The notes beneath the pieces were generated by a model that saw only the letters and a program-made list of their open reading frames with translations, ran no database searches and had not been told where the DNA came from. The position numbers and the translations under genes were made by a program. Of a stretch of 64,000 nucleotides of DNA, positions 29,880 through 37,588 are shown piece after piece. This DNA is from Ancylobacter polymorphus (GTDB lineage: Bacteria > Pseudomonadota > Alphaproteobacteria > Rhizobiales > Xanthobacteraceae), in NCBI RefSeq assembly GCF_022836935.1, contig NZ_CP083239.1, positions 2,804,001 to 2,868,000 of the forward strand, written 5' to 3'. Each line of letters opens with the position of its first letter. Within the stretch, counting starts at the first letter, position 1.

Positions 29880-30769
29880 TGCGGCGGCGCGCGGGGCTCG
29901 CGGCGCTGGCCCTCGTCCTGGCGGCAGGGGCAGCATCGGCGCAGACGTCGGACGCCGGCCGGCTCGACACGCTGCCGGCCAAGCAGGTCTTCGGCGCGGC
30001 CAAGGCGCCGGCGCCGCTGGAAGCGCGCGCCATCGGCTTCTATTCCAAGGGCTGCCTCGCCGGCGCGCAGGCGCTGCCGGTCAATGGCGCGACCTGGCAG
30101 GCGATGCGCCTGTCGCGCAACCGCAACTGGGGCCATCCGAACCTCATCGCCTTCCTGGAGCGCTTCGCCGCCACCGTGCCCAGCGTCTCGCAATGGCCCG
30201 GCATATTGGTCGGCGACATGTCGCAGCCGCGCGGCGGACCGATGCTCACCGGCCACGCCTCGCACCAGATCGGCCTCGACGCCGATATCTGGCTCACCCC
30301 GATGCCGAAGCGCGAATTCACCCGCGACGAGCGCGAGAAGGTCGCCGCCACCATGATCGTGCGGAAAGACCGGCTCGACGTGGACGCGGCGGTGTGGACG
30401 CCATCGCACATCGCCGTCATCAAGGCGGCGGCGCAGGACCTGGAGGTCGAGCGCGTGCTGGTGAATGCCGCGATCAAGAAGGCGCTGTGCCGGGATGCGA
30501 AGGGCGACCGTTCGTGGCTGCAGAAGGTGCGGCCCTATTGGGGGCACGACTACCACATGCATGTGCGGCTTTCCTGCCCGGAAGGGGCGAAGGATTGCCG
30601 CCCGCAGGATCCGGTGACGCCGGGCGAGGGCTGCGGGCCGGAGCTGGACTGGTGGTTCTCGGACGAGAATCTCCACCCCAAGCCCCCGGCGACGCCGCCC
30701 AAGCCCAAGCCGCCCATGCTGATGAAGGACCTGCCCGAGGCCTGCCGGCAGGTGGTGCTGGCGCCGTAG
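29879..30769 (+). CDS. mepA: Penicillin-insensitive murein endopeptidase MepA
   Basis: A 296-aa exported LAS-type metallopeptidase. After a signal peptide (cleavage near ASA-Q) it shows SRNRNWGHP, GDMSQPRGGPMLTGHASHQ, GLDADIWLTP (zinc His and Asp) and HDYHMHVRL (zinc His and catalytic His), matching MepA. The family cleaves both 4-3 and 3-3 cross-links between stem peptides. A Pro/Lys-rich C-terminal tail is extra. Translational coupling to the L,D-transpeptidase suggests balanced making and cutting of 3-3 links. A palindromic element follows its stop. Confidence 0.93.
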   Translation: MRRRAGLAALALVLAAGAASAQTSDAGRLDTLPAKQVFGAAKAPAPLEARAIGFYSKGCLAGAQALPVNGATWQAMRLSRNRNWGHPNLIAFLERFAATVPSVSQWPGILVGDMSQPRGGPMLTGHASHQIGLDADIWLTPMPKREFTRDEREKVAATMIVRKDRLDVDAAVWTPSHIAVIKAAAQDLEVERVLVNAAIKKALCRDAKGDRSWLQKVRPYWGHDYHMHVRLSCPEGAKDCRPQDPVTPGEGCGPELDWWFSDENLHPKPPATPPKPKPPMLMKDLPEACRQVVLAP

Positions 30770-30810
30770 GAGATCTCGGCAAGGCCGCCGGCGCAGATGG
30801 ACGTCGTCGC

Positions 30811-30922
30811 TCCCTCTCCCCGTCGGGGAGAGGGTTGGGGTGAGGGGGATCTAAAGCTCTCCGGACGGTGGCCCCTCACCGACCCGCTTCGCGGGCCACC
30901 TCTCCCCAATGGGGAGAGGGAG
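30811..30922. repeat. Palindromic element copy 4 (no gene inside)
   Basis: A CCCTCTCCCC-GTC-GGGGAGAGGG hairpin, GGGGTGAGGGGG, a 26-base spacer, CCCCTCACC, CCGCTTCGCGGG and a CCTCTCCCC-AAT-GGGGAGAGG hairpin. It lies between the convergent mepA and GMC oxidoreductase genes and may end transcription from both sides. Confidence 0.85.
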
Positions 30923-30953
30923 ATTGATCCGGTCTGACCGGAAGGGGCGGCAA

Positions 30954-32585
30954 CTACCCCCGCGCGTCCGCGAGGATCATCCCCGCCGCCTTCTCCGCGA
31001 TCATGATGGTCGGCGAATTGGTGTTGCCGGAGACGATGGTCGGCATGATCGAGGCATCGGCGACGCGCAGGCCGCGAATACCGAACACACGCAGCCGCGC
31101 ATCCACCACCGCCGTCGGGTCGGAGGCCAGGCCCATCTTCGCCGTGCCGACGGGGTGGAAGATGGTGGTGCCGATATCGCCGGCGGCGCGGGCCAGCGCC
31201 TCCTCGCTGTCGTCGATAGCCGGGCCGGGCAGAAACTCCTCCGGCGTGAACGGCGCCAGCGCCGGCTGGGCGACGATGCGCCGGCCGGTGCGCAGGCTGT
31301 CGGCGGCGACGCGCCGGTCTTCCTCGGTGGCGAGATAGTTCGGCTGGATGCGGGGCGGGGTGGCGCTGTCGGCGCTCGCCAGCGTCAGCGTGCCCCGGCT
31401 GGTGGGGCGCAGATTGCACACGCTCATGGTGAAGGCGGGGAAGCGGTGCAGCGGTTCGCCGAACTTGCCGAGCGAGAGCGGCTGGACGTGGAATTCGAGG
31501 TCGGCATGTTCCACCCCGGCGCGCGAGCGGGTGAAAATGCCGAGTTGCGAGGGGGCCATGGTCAGCGGCCCGCGCTGGAACAGGGCGAAGTCGAGCCCCA
31601 TCTTCGCCCGGCCGAACAGCGAGTGATACTGCTCGTTCAGCGTCGGCACGCCCGAGACCTTGTAGATCATCCGCAATTGCAGATGGTCCTGCAGATTGGC
31701 GCCGACGCCCGGCAGCGCGTGTTTCACTTTGAGGCCGTGGCGCGCCAGTTCCTCGCCCGGCCCGATGCCGGAGAGCTTGAGCAGATGCGGCGAGCCGATG
31801 GCGCCGGCGGCGAGGATCACCTCGCCCCGCGCCCGCGCGACCTTGGTGACGCCGTTCTGCCGGTAGACGACCCCGGCGGCGCGCCCGTCCTCGATCAGCA
31901 CCCGCTCGGTGTGGCAGGAGGTTTCCAGCCGCAGATTCGGGCGGGAGAGCACGGGTTTCAGGAAGCCGCGCGCCGCGCTCCAGCGAAAGCCGCGCTTCTG
32001 GTTCACCTGGAAATAGGACGAGCCTTCATTGTCCCCGGTGTTGAAATCCGGAATCGGCGCAATGCCCGCCTGCTCGGCCGCCACCCGCACCGTGTCGAGC
32101 AGCTTCCAGGTGAGGCGCGGCGCCTCCACCCGCCACTCGCCGCCGCCGCCATGGAATTCGCCCGCGCCGAGATAATGGTCCTCATGCCGCTTGAACACGG
32201 GGAGCACGTCGTCCCAGCCCCAGCCCTCAAGCCCGAGCTGGCGCCAATGGTCGTAATCCGCCGCCTGGCCGCGCATATAGATCATGGCGTTGATGGCGGA
32301 GGAGCCGCCAATGGTCTTGCCGCGCGGGTAGTTCAGCGCCCGGCCATTCAGCCCGGCTTCCGTCTCGGTCTTGAAGCACCAGTCGGCGCGGGGATTGCCG
32401 ATGGCGAAGAGATAGCCGACCGGGATGTGCAACCAGATCCAGTTGTCGCGCCCGCCGGCCTCCAGCACCAACACCCGGTTCTTCGGGTCGGCGGAAAGCC
32501 GGTTCGCCAGCACGCAGCCGGCCGAGCCGGCGCCGACCACGATGTAGTCATAGGTTTCGGCGGAAGCGGGGAGGGCGTCGGTCAC
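30954..32585 (-). CDS. GMC-family FAD oxidoreductase (choline dehydrogenase-like)
   Basis: A protein of about 543 aa with all glucose-methanol-choline landmarks: the FAD loop [22 protein letters not shown], the [13 protein letters not shown] flavin segment, [16 protein letters not shown], and the C-terminal active-site blocks [10 protein letters not shown] and [15 protein letters not shown]. It oxidises an alcohol to an aldehyde. BetA-type choline dehydrogenases are the nearest well-known relatives, but no betB or betI is nearby, so the substrate is open. GTG 32585 has AGGTG upstream; GTG 32594 is an alternative. Confidence 0.9.
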   Translation of the reverse strand: MTDALPASAETYDYIVVGAGSAGCVLANRLSADPKNRVLVLEAGGRDNWIWLHIPVGYLFAIGNPRADWCFKTETEAGLNGRALNYPRGKTIGGSSAINAMIYMRGQAADYDHWRQLGLEGWGWDDVLPVFKRHEDHYLGAGEFHGGGGEWRVEAPRLTWKLLDTVRVAAEQAGIAPIPDFNTGDNEGSSYFQVNQKRGFRWSAARGFLKPVLSRPNLRLETSCHTERVLIEDGRAAGVVYRQNGVTKVARARGEVILAAGAIGSPHLLKLSGIGPGEELARHGLKVKHALPGVGANLQDHLQLRMIYKVSGVPTLNEQYHSLFGRAKMGLDFALFQRGPLTMAPSQLGIFTRSRAGVEHADLEFHVQPLSLGKFGEPLHRFPAFTMSVCNLRPTSRGTLTLASADSATPPRIQPNYLATEEDRRVAADSLRTGRRIVAQPALAPFTPEEFLPGPAIDDSEEALARAAGDIGTTIFHPVGTAKMGLASDPTAVVDARLRVFGIRGLRVADASIMPTIVSGNTNSPTIMIAEKAAGMILADARG

Positions 32586-32704
32586 GGCAGGCACCTGGCA
32601 GTATCACGGGGGGACTGCGATAAAGCCGCCCGCCTTCCCGCGCGGCAAGCCGAAATCCCGCGCAAGGGCTGTTCGCTTATGGGCGGTAGTGCGCCCTCCC
32701 ATGC

Positions 32705-32800
32705 CGTCATCCCGGACGCCGCGCAGCGGCGAGCCGGGATCGTCCGCCGTCCGGTTTCCGCGATCCCGGCGCTTCGGCTTCGCCTGCGGCCGGGATGACG
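32705..32800. repeat. Inverted-repeat element, CGTCATCCCGG family
   Basis: CGTCATCCCGG at the left and CCGGGATGACG at the right are perfect complements over 11 bp. Further pairing inside (GAGCCGGGATCG with CGATCCCGGCG) would give a long hairpin. It lies between the GMC oxidoreductase and lytic transglycosylase genes. Confidence 0.75.
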
Positions 32801-32811
32801 CTCTTCTGTCC

Positions 32812-33645
32812 CTACTGCTTCAGCTTGCTGGCGAACAGGCCGATGGTCTTCACATAGACCTCCGCCTTGTTCCAGCCGAGCAGCGCCTGATAATTCGGCT
32901 CGCCCGGCCCCCAGCCGGCACCGGGGCGCCAGCCATGGCCGCGCAGATAATTGGCGGTGGAGGCCAGCACGTCCGGGGCGCTGCGCACGAGGTCGGCGCG
33001 GCCATCGCCGTCGAAATCGACCGCGTATTTCACATAGGACGAGGCGAGGAACTGGGTCTGGCCGATCTCGCCGGCCCAGGCGCCGCGCATTTCGTCGAGG
33101 GTCAGGTCGCCATGCTGGTAGATGCGCAGCGCGTCGAGCAACTGGCCTGTGAAGAAATCGGAGCGCCGGCAGTCATAGGACAGGGTGGCGAGCGAGCGCA
33201 GGATCGGCATCTTGCCCTTGTTGACGCCGTAATCGGTCTCCAGCCCCCAGATCGCCACCAGCACCTCGCCGGGCACGCCATAGCGTTGCTCGATGCGGGC
33301 GAGGGTGGAAGCGTATTGCTGCATCTTCTTCTTGCCGGTGGCGATGCGCCCGGCGCTGATGCGGCTGGCGGCGAACTGCTCGAAGCTCACCTTGAAGTGC
33401 TTCTGGTTGCGGTCGAGCCGAATCACCGTGGTGTCGTAGGTCACCCCGTCCAGCGCCCGCAGCGCGGCGGGCGAAATGCCCTGCGCCTGCGCCTCCCGCT
33501 TGAAGGCCGGCAGCCAGGCGGCAAAGCCTGAGGCGTCATTGCCGCAGGTCGCTGCCTGCGCCGAGGCGAGCGCCACGGGAACAAGACACAGGGCGGCGAT
33601 GCCACCCCGCCAGAACCGCTTGAACATGCCTGCGCTCATCCTCAT
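32812..33645 (-). CDS. Lytic murein transglycosylase (MltB/Slt70 GH103-like)
   Basis: A protein of about 277 aa with a signal peptide and a GH103-type transglycosylase domain: the catalytic Glu in VAIWGLETDYGVN, then GEIGQTQFLASSYVKYAVDFDGDGR and LRGHGW. It cuts the glycan strand and leaves 1,6-anhydro-MurNAc ends. It lacks the C-terminal peptidoglycan-binding domain seen in longer relatives. It has no lipobox Cys after the leader, so it is likely soluble and periplasmic. ATG 33645 has AGGTGGGGG upstream; ATGs at 33639 and 33627 are possible. Confidence 0.88.
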   Translation of the reverse strand: MRMSAGMFKRFWRGGIAALCLVPVALASAQAATCGNDASGFAAWLPAFKREAQAQGISPAALRALDGVTYDTTVIRLDRNQKHFKVSFEQFAASRISAGRIATGKKKMQQYASTLARIEQRYGVPGEVLVAIWGLETDYGVNKGKMPILRSLATLSYDCRRSDFFTGQLLDALRIYQHGDLTLDEMRGAWAGEIGQTQFLASSYVKYAVDFDGDGRADLVRSAPDVLASTANYLRGHGWRPGAGWGPGEPNYQALLGWNKAEVYVKTIGLFASKLKQ

Positions 33646-33729
33646 CCCCCACCTGTCGCCATGTCCCAGCATGACGCAGGCGAGTGAACGGGTGGTTTCA
33701 CCTTGGCGTCAACAGCGGCCCGGCACCGG

Positions 33730-34473
33730 TCAAATGCCGATCCGCCCGAAACCCGGCAGCTTGATGCCCGGCCGGCGCAGGTCGAGCCCGGCGACGGCGC
33801 CGAGGAAATTGACCTCGATGCCCTCCACCCAGGCGACGGTCAGCCCGAGATAGCCGTCGAGCGTCACCCGGAGGCCGGTGCGCGAGGGCGCGAGCCCGAA
33901 CCAGCCGCCATCGACGGGATAATCCTTGCCGATGGCGGTGGGCGGCAGGGTGACGCCGAGTTCCGGCACCTGGCCGATCACATGGGCAATGAAGCTGTTG
34001 GAGTTCGGCCCCGGCCACACATGGTAGTCGCCGGCCTTGCCATAGGGATAGGAGGCGACCGCCGCCCGCAGCTTCGGAATCAGCCGCTCGGCCTCCTCGC
34101 CCGTGGCCTCGAACACGATCTCCGGGTCGTTGCCATACCAGCGCCCGTCCGGCGCATAGCCATTGTGGCGGATCGGCCGGCCCCAGCCGACCTTGTCGTA
34201 GCGCTCATAGGCCCCCGCGCCCGGCTCCTTGAACACGAGCCAGCTATGCACGGCGAAGATGCCGCGCCAGCGCCCGACGCGGGCGGCATAGATGCGCACC
34301 ATCGCTTGCGGGTGGGCATCGGCCGCCGGCAGCGTGCCGGTGCTGGACCAGTCGGCGCTGCCCCAGCTGCGCGACCAGTCGGCCGTCTGCCACTGCACCA
34401 GCGCATGCGCGCCGAGCGGCAGGATGAAGAGCAACAGGAAACCGAGGAGCATGAGACGGAGGGCTTTCAGCAT
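33730..34473 (-). CDS. DUF3750 membrane-anchored protein
   Basis: A 247-aa protein with one N-terminal hydrophobic helix (LRLMLLGFLLLFILPLGAHAL) and a periplasmic domain resembling DUF3750: VRIYAARVGRWRGIFAVHSWLVFKE, YDKVGWGRPIRHNGYAPDGRWYG, YHVWPGPNSNSFIAHV. The regular His/Asn/Ser content (HSW, NSNSF) hints at a papain-like or transglutaminase-like fold, but that is a guess. ATG 34473 is chosen because the longer frame overlaps the divergent MCD upstream region. Confidence 0.75.
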   Translation of the reverse strand: MLKALRLMLLGFLLLFILPLGAHALVQWQTADWSRSWGSADWSSTGTLPAADAHPQAMVRIYAARVGRWRGIFAVHSWLVFKEPGAGAYERYDKVGWGRPIRHNGYAPDGRWYGNDPEIVFEATGEEAERLIPKLRAAVASYPYGKAGDYHVWPGPNSNSFIAHVIGQVPELGVTLPPTAIGKDYPVDGGWFGLAPSRTGLRVTLDGYLGLTVAWVEGIEVNFLGAVAGLDLRRPGIKLPGFGRIGI

Positions 34474-34646
34474 CGGCCGCGAACATGGCTTCCAAGCCTC
34501 GGAATTTAAAGGGGAAGCACCGGCCGCGCGCGAAAACGTGTCCACGCCGTCCGCCTTTGCCGCTGCCGCGCGCGGCGCCGCTGTCTTGCGCGCGTCGCCC
34601 CATAGGGGTCAGATGGCGCGGCATGCGCATCGAAAGGGGAGGCGGC

Positions 34647-36029
34647 ATGGACGGCGGAACCAGCTTCTTCGGCGAGCTTCTCGGCAGCATTGCCGAGCGC
34701 GGACGTGCGCTGCTGGACCTTGGCCGTGAGCGCCGACCCACCGGCGAGGCCCGCACCGCCAGCGTCGCCGAACTGTGCGAGCGGCTGCTCTCCGGGCAGG
34801 GGGAAGCCTCCGGCGTCGCGCTGGCGCAGGAGATTCTCGCCGCCTATGCCGGGCTGCGCAGCGGCGAGCGCATCGCCTTCTTCGAGACGCTGGCGCATGA
34901 TTTCGGCCCCGATGCCGCCCGGCTGGACAAGGCGCTGGCGGCGCACGCCGCCCATCCCGGCGCGCGCAGCGTGGCGGAGATTCACTTTGCCAGCGAGCCG
35001 CGCCGGCAGGAACTGATCCGCCGCTTCAACCTTGCCCCCGGCGCCACCGCCCGGCTGGTGGCGATGCGGGCCGATCTTCTCGGCTTCCTGCGCCGCCGCC
35101 CCGATCTCGCCGAAGTCGACCGCGACTTCGTTCATCTCTTTGCTTCCTGGTTCAATCGGGGGTTCCTCGTGCTGCGCCGGATCGATTGGTCGACCCCCGC
35201 CAATGTCCTGGAAAAGATCATCCGCTACGAGGCGGTGCATGAGATCCGCGACTGGAACGATCTGCGCGCCCGCGTCGACTCACCCGACCGGCGCTGCTAC
35301 GCCTTCTTCCACCCCGCGCTGGTGGACGAGCCGCTGATCTTCGTCGAAGTGGCGCTGACCCGCGAGACGCCTTCCGCCATCGCGCCGATCCTCGACACGG
35401 CGCGCACGCCGCTGGCACCGGAGAGCGCGCGTACCGCCGTGTTCTATTCCATCTCCAACTGCCAGACCGGGCTCGGCGGGGTCAGCTTCGGCAATTTCCT
35501 CATCAAGCAGGTGGTGGCGGAAATCTCCCGCGAATTTCCCAATCTGAAGGAGTTCGTCACCCTCTCCCCCGTGCCCGGCTTCCGCGCCTGGGTGGAGGGG
35601 CAGCTCGCCGACCCCGCCTCCACCGTTCTCACGGCGGAGCAACGCAGCGCGCTCGCCGGCCTTGCGGCGAAGGAGACGCCCGATGCCCCGGCACGCGAGG
35701 CGCTGCGCCCGGTGATCGAGGCGCTGGCGGCGCATTACTTCCTGATCGCACGTTCTCCGAAGGGCAAGCCGTTGGACCCGGTGGCGCGTTTCCATCTCGG
35801 CAATGGCGCGCGGCTGGACCGGATCAACCCGTTCGGCGACCTGTCGGCGCGCGGCATGGCGCAGTCCTACGGGCTGATGGTCAATTACCGCTACATCGCC
35901 GAGGACATCGAGAAGAACCACGAGGCGTTCTTCGACCGCGGCACCATCGTCGCCAGTTCGCAGGTGCGCAAACTCGCCCGCGCCGAGGAGACGCCGAAGC
36001 CGCCGGCGCTGCGCGAGGTGGCCGGTTAA
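34647..36029 (+). CDS. Malonyl-CoA decarboxylase
   Basis: The 460-aa enzyme decarboxylates malonyl-CoA to acetyl-CoA. The N-terminal helical domain runs to about 170. The C-terminal GNAT-like catalytic domain has FHPALVDEPLIFVEVALT (with the conserved Glu), SISNCQTGLGGVSFGNFLIK (CoA-binding, catalytic Ser), ATLSPVPGF-like TLSPVPGF and a C-terminal FHLGNGARLDRINPFGD (conserved His). ATG 34647 has GGGGAGG upstream. Rhizobial malonate loci carry matB/matC beside it, but none is here. It sits before the CFA synthase gene, so a role in fatty acid balance is possible. Confidence 0.93.
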   Translation: MDGGTSFFGELLGSIAERGRALLDLGRERRPTGEARTASVAELCERLLSGQGEASGVALAQEILAAYAGLRSGERIAFFETLAHDFGPDAARLDKALAAHAAHPGARSVAEIHFASEPRRQELIRRFNLAPGATARLVAMRADLLGFLRRRPDLAEVDRDFVHLFASWFNRGFLVLRRIDWSTPANVLEKIIRYEAVHEIRDWNDLRARVDSPDRRCYAFFHPALVDEPLIFVEVALTRETPSAIAPILDTARTPLAPESARTAVFYSISNCQTGLGGVSFGNFLIKQVVAEISREFPNLKEFVTLSPVPGFRAWVEGQLADPASTVLTAEQRSALAGLAAKETPDAPAREALRPVIEALAAHYFLIARSPKGKPLDPVARFHLGNGARLDRINPFGDLSARGMAQSYGLMVNYRYIAEDIEKNHEAFFDRGTIVASSQVRKLARAEETPKPPALREVAG

Positions 36030-36131
36030 CGAAAGGCGGCACCCGCCCCGCGCGCTTGACAGGGCGGCGGCCCTTATGCCCGATGCCCGCAGGCGGACCG
36101 GCGGGGGCTCGCCGGGCAGGCGGAGCGTTCC

Positions 36132-37358
36132 ATGCGGTTTCTACCCCATCTCCTCAAGCGGTTCGTCCATAAGGGCCAGCTGACGGTCATCGAGCCCAAT
36201 GGCACGCGCACCGTCTTCGGCAGCGGCGAGGACGGGCCGAATGTGGTGATGCGGCTGAAGGACGAAAAGCTCGACCGCGAGCTGTTCTTCAACCCCGAAC
36301 TCGTGTCGGCCGAGGCCTATATGGACGGCCGCCTGACCTTCGAAGACGGCTCGACGGTCTACGACTTCCTCATGCTGTTCTCGGTCAACCGGCGCGGCCT
36401 CGCCTCGCATCCGGTGCAGCAGGCGTTGCGGCGCTCCTGGCGCGCGCTCAAGCGCTGGCACCAGTCGAACCCGCTGGGCCGCTCGGCCAGCAACGCCCAG
36501 AGTCATTACGACCATCCGCCCGAGTTCTACCGGCTGTGGCTGGATTCGCGCATGATCTATTCCTGCGCCTATTTCCCCACCCCCGACGCCTCGCTGGAAG
36601 AGGCGCAGGAAGCCAAGCTGCGCCACATCGCCGCCAAGCTGAAGCTGGAACCCGGCATGCGGGTGGCCGAGATCGGCTCGGGCTGGGGCGCGCTCGCCAT
36701 CTATCTCGCCGAGCTCGGCGTGCATGTCACCGCCATCAACGTCGCCACCGAACAGCTCGCCGAATCGAAGAAGCGCGCCGAGGCGGCCGGCGTCGCCGAC
36801 CGCATCACCTTCTTCGAGCGCGACTATCGCGAACTCACCGGCCGCTTCGACCGCATCGTCTCCGTCGGCATGATGGAGCATGTCGGCGTCAATCATTTCG
36901 ACGACTATTTCAACACCATCAAGCGGCTGCTGGCGCCGGGCGGCTTCGCCATGATCCACGCCATTGGCCGCATGTCGCCGCCCGGCTCGACCGCGCCGTT
37001 CATCCGCAAATACATCTTCCCCGGCGGCTATGTGCCGGCCATGTCTGAAGTGTTCACCTCGCTGGAGCGGGTGGGGCTGTGGACGGCCGATTGCGAGATC
37101 CTGCGCCTGCACTATTACTGGACCATCCGCCACTGGCGGCAGAACTTCGAGGCCAAGCGCGGCGAGGTCGTGGCAATGATGGGCGAGCGCTTCGCCCGCA
37201 TGTGGGAGTTCTACCTCGTCGCGGTGGAACTCGGCTTTCTGCACGGCTCGAACATGGTGTTCCAGCTCCTGCTGTCCAATGAACGCGACGACGTGCCGGT
37301 CATCCGCGACTTCATCACCGATGGCGAAAGGGCGCTGGCGGCGCGGCCGGTGCCCTAG
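36132..37358 (+). CDS. cfa: Cyclopropane-fatty-acyl-phospholipid synthase
   Basis: A 408-aa SAM-dependent enzyme that turns cis double bonds of membrane lipids into cyclopropanes. The N-terminal lipid-binding domain is followed by the catalytic core: SHYDHPPEFYRLWLDSRMIYSCAYF, the SAM loop VAEIGSGWGALAI, SVGMMEHVG, and HYYWTIRHW. The length matches typical CFA enzymes. It is cytoplasmic, at the membrane face. It starts about 100 bases after the malonyl-CoA decarboxylase stop. CFA synthesis is a stationary-phase and acid-stress trait, but no EcfG-type site was found directly upstream. Confidence 0.95.
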   Translation: MRFLPHLLKRFVHKGQLTVIEPNGTRTVFGSGEDGPNVVMRLKDEKLDRELFFNPELVSAEAYMDGRLTFEDGSTVYDFLMLFSVNRRGLASHPVQQALRRSWRALKRWHQSNPLGRSASNAQSHYDHPPEFYRLWLDSRMIYSCAYFPTPDASLEEAQEAKLRHIAAKLKLEPGMRVAEIGSGWGALAIYLAELGVHVTAINVATEQLAESKKRAEAAGVADRITFFERDYRELTGRFDRIVSVGMMEHVGVNHFDDYFNTIKRLLAPGGFAMIHAIGRMSPPGSTAPFIRKYIFPGGYVPAMSEVFTSLERVGLWTADCEILRLHYYWTIRHWRQNFEAKRGEVVAMMGERFARMWEFYLVAVELGFLHGSNMVFQLLLSNERDDVPVIRDFITDGERALAARPVP

Positions 37359-37385
37359 GCGGGAAAGATTTGGCGGACGGAGCGG

Positions 37386-37410
37386 GGAACCCGGCGAGGG
37401 GTATTGCGTT
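37386..37410 (+). promoter_or_regulatory. EcfG-type promoter upstream of the bacteriophytochrome
   Basis: GGAAC (37386-37390), a 16-base spacer and CGTT (37407-37410) match the general stress consensus exactly. It lies in the 230-base gap after cfa and 178 bases before the phytochrome ATG, so the transcript would have a long leader. Confidence 0.65.
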
Positions 37411-37588
37411 CTCCGTAGCTACTGACCGCCTGTGAAAGCCAAAAGTTCCCGTATGCCCCTCGCTCCGTGTCGTCCGTCGCCCCGTTCGCGGCCTCGCCGC
37501 CCTGGTCCGAAGCCCTTGGCGGCGGGCATGTTCCTCCCCGCTTCCGGCCTCACCGGCCCGGCCGCGCGTGCGAAGGCCGGGGCGCTTC

